34,014 nucleotides of DNA from Chlamydiia bacterium (GTDB lineage Bacteria; Chlamydiota; Chlamydiia; Chlamydiales; JAAKFR01), in contig JAGRNW010000009.1 in the NCBI GenBank assembly GCA_020440555.1, positions 1 to 34,014 of the forward strand. Direction: 5' to 3'. Below the pieces are notes generated by a model. The model had not been told where the DNA came from. It ran no database searches and worked only from the letters and a program-made list of their open reading frames with translations. Within the stretch, counting starts at the first letter, position 1. Every line of letters begins with the position of its first letter. The translations under genes and the position numbers were made by a program. Below are positions 31,369 to 34,014 of the stretch, in pieces.

Positions 31369-33003
31369 ATGATCCGACCCTTTCGAGTCTTTTTATCAGT
31401 GCTCATGGTAATGGGCCTGTTTACGTTAAGTAGCTGCATGCGCAGCCAATACGGTTCAAATTCGTCTTGCTATTCGCCACGATGCGAGCCGATTGCACCA
31501 ACTTGTTGTCAACCCGATGATTTAAATTGTTTCGCACCTTGCGGTCCTGATTTTTATCCATGCGGGGGAGGAAAGTGTGGTTCTGTCAATGGCAGTCAGC
31601 CCTGTTTTCCAGAGGAAATCTGCTATCGTAATATGCGGAGCTATGAGACCTGTGATGACTGTAACGTCTATCTGCGTCAGTGTGCTCCCGAGTTTGCAAC
31701 AGTAGGTGCACCTTATCCAATTGAAATTCACATCACAGCTGTGAAGGAATGTGCAGCTGTGGAAGTGAATCAAACCCTGCCTTGTGATTCAACATTCATT
31801 AAAAGTGAACCATCTGCAATACCCAATGAAGATGGAACTTTAACTTGGAGTTTTCCTCACATGACAGAGGGACAAACTCAATCGATTTGCGTCTGGGTGA
31901 AACCTTCTCGAGAAGGATGTTGTTTAGCAGCAGCCACTGTGTGTGCTTGCCCACAACTTTGTGCTTACACAAACTGTGGTCAACCTGTTGTTTGCATCAA
32001 TAAGTGTGGGCCAGCTTGTGGGTGTCTGAACTGCCCTGTTAATTATGTGATTGATGTTTGTAATAGTGGATCAGCAACCGCCTATGATGTTGTTGTCACA
32101 GATACTGTTCCAGATGGACTTGTCCACTGTAGTGGAATGAGATGCCTCCGCTATGAGTTGGGAGCTCTTTGCCCCGGTGATTCTAAAAGAATTTGCGTTG
32201 AATTTTGCGCTTGTAAGCCGGGAATGGTGTGTAATACAGCAACTGTGACCTATTGCGGTGGGCCAGACTGCAGTGCCGAAGCTTGCACAATGATTAATGA
32301 GCCCTGTGTTGAAGTCACCAAAACAGGTCCCGACTGGGCTTATATCTGTAAGACTGTTGAATATACTATCACTGTCACGAATCCAGGTGATTTAGTTCTT
32401 CGAGATGTGATCATCGATGATGTTTCAGCTCCAGGAACGGTCATCGTTGCTGCTCCCGGTGCTGAAGTTTGTTGCAATCGGGCTATCTGGTGCATTCCAG
32501 AGTTTTGTCCAGGAGAAACCCGAACATTCACAGTGTCTGTGAAGTCTCAGGTTCCAGGAAAACTTTGTAACAAGGTTGCTGTGACATCACAATCTGATTG
32601 TGGTCCATGCACTGAGTGTGCAGAGGCTTGCACGTTGTGGAAGGGAATTCCTGCTGTACATATGTGTATGGTGGATACAACTGATCCAATCTGTATTGGC
32701 GAGTCAACAGTTTACAGAGTCTGTGTGACCAACCGTGGTACAGCTGATGATCATAATGTGAAGTTGGTGATCAAGTTCACTGATGAACTGCAACCACAAA
32801 GTGTTAATGGTCCGACTAAGGGAACTATTTCTGGTCAAACTGTGACATTCGAGCCTATCGACAAGATGTTGCCTAAGCAGTCATTTGAGTTTTGTGTGAC
32901 TGTGAAAGGAGTTTCTGTTGGAGATGCTCGTGGAGAAGCGACATTATCTTCTGATATGTTGAGCTCTCCGGTGGTCGATACCGAGAGTACGCACGTTTAC
33001 TAG
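31369..33003 (+). CDS. omcB: large cysteine-rich outer membrane protein OmcB
   Basis: OmcB is the main crosslinked structural protein of the elementary-body envelope. The 544-residue precursor has a signal peptide, then a Cys-rich N-terminal region (about residues 23-100). Several beta-sandwich repeats of the DUF11 type follow, for example YVIDVCNSGSATAYDVVVTD, PDGLVHCSG, YTITVTNPGDLVLRDVIIDD and YRVCVTNRGTADDHNVKLVI. Dozens of Cys residues are spread over the whole length. The leader ends LFTLSSCMRS, a good lipobox (LSSC), so this version may be lipid-anchored, unlike what I know for Chlamydia OmcB. TAGGAG lies six bases before the ATG. A strong terminator follows. Confidence 0.93.
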   Translation: MIRPFRVFLSVLMVMGLFTLSSCMRSQYGSNSSCYSPRCEPIAPTCCQPDDLNCFAPCGPDFYPCGGGKCGSVNGSQPCFPEEICYRNMRSYETCDDCNVYLRQCAPEFATVGAPYPIEIHITAVKECAAVEVNQTLPCDSTFIKSEPSAIPNEDGTLTWSFPHMTEGQTQSICVWVKPSREGCCLAAATVCACPQLCAYTNCGQPVVCINKCGPACGCLNCPVNYVIDVCNSGSATAYDVVVTDTVPDGLVHCSGMRCLRYELGALCPGDSKRICVEFCACKPGMVCNTATVTYCGGPDCSAEACTMINEPCVEVTKTGPDWAYICKTVEYTITVTNPGDLVLRDVIIDDVSAPGTVIVAAPGAEVCCNRAIWCIPEFCPGETRTFTVSVKSQVPGKLCNKVAVTSQSDCGPCTECAEACTLWKGIPAVHMCMVDTTDPICIGESTVYRVCVTNRGTADDHNVKLVIKFTDELQPQSVNGPTKGTISGQTVTFEPIDKMLPKQSFEFCVTVKGVSVGDARGEATLSSDMLSSPVVDTESTHVY

Positions 33004-33036
33004 AAGCCTCGAGCTTTTAGAAAGCAAAAAACTTTC

Positions 33037-33070
33037 AAAACCGTCCGTGGTCTTCACGGGCGGTTTTTTT
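33037..33070 (+). terminator. rho-independent terminator of omcB
   Basis: AACCGTCCGTG pairs with CACGGGCGGTT (one G-T pair) around a five-base loop and is followed by a run of T residues. It starts 36 nt after the omcB stop. Confidence 0.9.
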
Positions 33071-33135
33071 GATTTGATGACAACATGAATTGAGGATTTC
33101 TTTTTTTTAGCAAATTTGTTACAAGCTTTCTTCAT

Positions 33136-33624
33136 ATGTATCGAGTAGGAATTGGACAAGATAGTCACCGTTTTTTGCCCGAGGCTTCTACCAAGCCATG
33201 TATCATAGGGGGAGTAATTTTCGATGACGTCCCTGGGTTTATGGCCAATTCGGATGGAGATGTAGTCTTTCATGCCCTTTGTAATGCCATCACCTCTTTA
33301 ACGGGGGAGGTGATTTTGGGAAATGTAGCTGATGATCTTCTTAAAAAGGCAGGGATTACAGATAGTCGTGTTTATCTCGAAAAAGCTCTTAAAACTTTAG
33401 GAAATCAAAAGATTCTCCATATAGCTTTTACCCTTGAAGGGAAACGTCCTAAATTTTTGCCATATCTTGAAGAGATACGCACAAGCGTTGCCAAAGCCTG
33501 TGGGATAAAAATGTCCCAAGTAGGTTTAACGGCAACGACGGGAGAAGGGCTGACCGATTTTGGTTGCGGTGACGGTGTTCAATGTTTTTGTATTGTTACC
33601 GTTTATTCCGAAGGTTCTCTCTAA
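33136..33624 (+). CDS. ispF: 2-C-methyl-D-erythritol 2,4-cyclodiphosphate synthase
   Basis: IspF closes the cyclic diphosphate in the non-mevalonate isoprenoid pathway. The 162-residue product has the zinc site in [10 protein letters not shown] (Asp9, His11) and [15 protein letters not shown] (His46). The C-terminal substrate-binding block is [20 protein letters not shown]. The residue order and length are standard for this trimeric enzyme; the GCGDGV form replaces the usual GRGEGI. A T-rich stretch rather than a clear ribosome binding site precedes the ATG. ispD lies 30 kb away in the same window. Repeat copy F follows the stop by 21 bp. Confidence 0.93.
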   Translation: MYRVGIGQDSHRFLPEASTKPCIIGGVIFDDVPGFMANSDGDVVFHALCNAITSLTGEVILGNVADDLLKKAGITDSRVYLEKALKTLGNQKILHIAFTLEGKRPKFLPYLEEIRTSVAKACGIKMSQVGLTATTGEGLTDFGCGDGVQCFCIVTVYSEGSL

Positions 33625-33645
33625 GAAATTTCATTCAGTAAAGAC

Positions 33646-33676
33646 TATACCCAATTCTTGAAGTGGAATGGGTATA
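33646..33676. repeat. dispersed repeat copy F: minimal 31-bp copy with TATACCC/GGGTATA ends
   Basis: The sequence begins TATACCCAATTC and ends GGAATGGGTATA. Only the outer seven bases of the left end are kept, joined directly to a right arm. It looks like a full element whose interior was deleted by recombination or imprecise excision. It lies between ispF and an opposing small ORF. Confidence 0.8.
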
Positions 33677-33685
33677 AAATCTAAT

Positions 33686-33952
33686 CTAATTTTTAGACTT
33701 TGCTCTATTCGAGGGAGGCAAACCTAAGGCTTTCGCTTTTATCAGAATTTCCTGATGTTTCTGCTTAAGCTCTTCAAAACGTTTCTGACTGCGCTCAAGA
33801 CTAGCTTTTTTTTCTTCTTCAAACGGAAGTTCCGCCAAGAGACTTTTGCTATCCTCTACACTACCAAGGGTGTAGTGAACTTGCTGCATCGTTTGGGTTT
33901 TGCCTACAAAAAGCCAAAACTGATTCCTGGAAAAGCTGATGCTGAGAAACAA
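33686..33952 (-). pseudogene. short charged ORF, probably the surviving end of a disrupted gene
   Basis: The C-terminal 45-50 residues (ASLERSQKRFEELKQKHQEI, then LIKAKALGLPPSNRAKSKN) look like a real coiled-coil tail of a minus-strand protein. The N-terminal 40 residues, from about 33825 upward, are simply the antisense of a transposase coding segment on the plus strand. I therefore read it as the 3' remnant of a gene cut by an insertion element near 33825. Its family is not recognisable. Confidence 0.4.
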
Positions 33953-34014
33953 AAAGCCTTTTTAGAAGAGTATGAGAAGCTCAAAAAAGAGCGAAAAGAG
34001 GGTGAAGAGATTCT
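33818..34014 (+). mobile_element. IS630-type transposase fragment, truncated at both ends in this window
   Basis: The plus-strand frame reads TTKGVVNLLHRLGFAYKKPK followed by LIPGKADAEKQKAFLEEYEK and a Lys/Glu-rich stretch up to the window end. This is the characteristic linker of IS630-family transposases between the helix-turn-helix and the DDE catalytic domain (LLHRLGFxYKKPKxxPGKAD). The N-terminal part that should precede it is missing: upstream codons become poly-Phe and there is no fitting start, so the gene appears 5'-truncated. The catalytic domain would lie beyond the window. The overlapping minus-strand ORF ends inside it. Confidence 0.75.

Overview
This window is chromosomal DNA from a member of the Chlamydiota, most likely a chlamydia-like (environmental) lineage outside Chlamydiaceae. 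The evidence is a set of genes found together only in this phylum: euo (the chlamydial developmental DNA-binding protein), the cysteine-rich envelope genes omcA and omcB, a stand-alone SWIB-domain protein, a single-chain SecDF, and a MurA with Asp in place of the catalytic Cys. From memory, the gene content also matches a block of the Chlamydia trachomatis chromosome around CT434-CT464, with local rearrangements and extra genes.

Layout, left to right. 1-434: unassigned DNA, a tRNA-Leu(CAA) with its terminator (minus), and a 111-bp perfect-arm inverted repeat. 435-3771: an M15-like lipoprotein (minus), a HAD phosphatase (plus), then truA, ispD and SWIB on the minus strand. 3970-6243: a large nucleotidyltransferase resembling the plant plastid enzyme UGP3. 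6244-6680: a 163-bp MITE-like hairpin element. 6681-9714: a tightly packed plus-strand operon of prfB (with a programmed +1 frameshift), a GNAT acetyltransferase, a SprT-like metalloprotease and yebC. 9770-14006: minus-strand unknown gene, gltX and tsp. 14007-14544: a long AT-rich intergenic region driving euo (14545-15006). 15100-20623: minus-strand argS, a P1B metal ATPase and recJ. 20825-21193: a small tail-anchored unknown protein. 21190-24180: minus-strand lipid and isoprenoid operon uppS, cdsA, cmk, plsC. 24299-28834: secDF. 28908-30272: murA (minus). 30460-33070: a promoter, a structured leader, omcA, omcB and a terminator. 33136-33624: ispF. 33686-34014: a small minus ORF overlapped by an IS630-type transposase fragment that runs off the window.

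The genes serve isoprenoid supply (ispD, ispF, uppS), phospholipid synthesis (cdsA, plsC), peptidoglycan precursors (murA), envelope architecture (omcA, omcB, secDF), translation (tRNA-Leu, truA, prfB, gltX, argS), DNA repair (recJ) and developmental control (euo, tsp, SWIB).

The least explained structure is a family of dispersed repeats carrying GAAGTGGAATGGGTAT or a variant. I find six loci, every one just 3' of a gene. One (163 bp) is a complete hairpin element and one supplies the stop codon of yebC. The ends look like TA-targeting mobile-element termini, and an IS630-type transposase fragment lies beside one copy. The second standout is a potentially three-way-folded RNA leader immediately downstream of a sigma70-like promoter ahead of omcA. 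Positions within about 6361-6600 may be off by one base.
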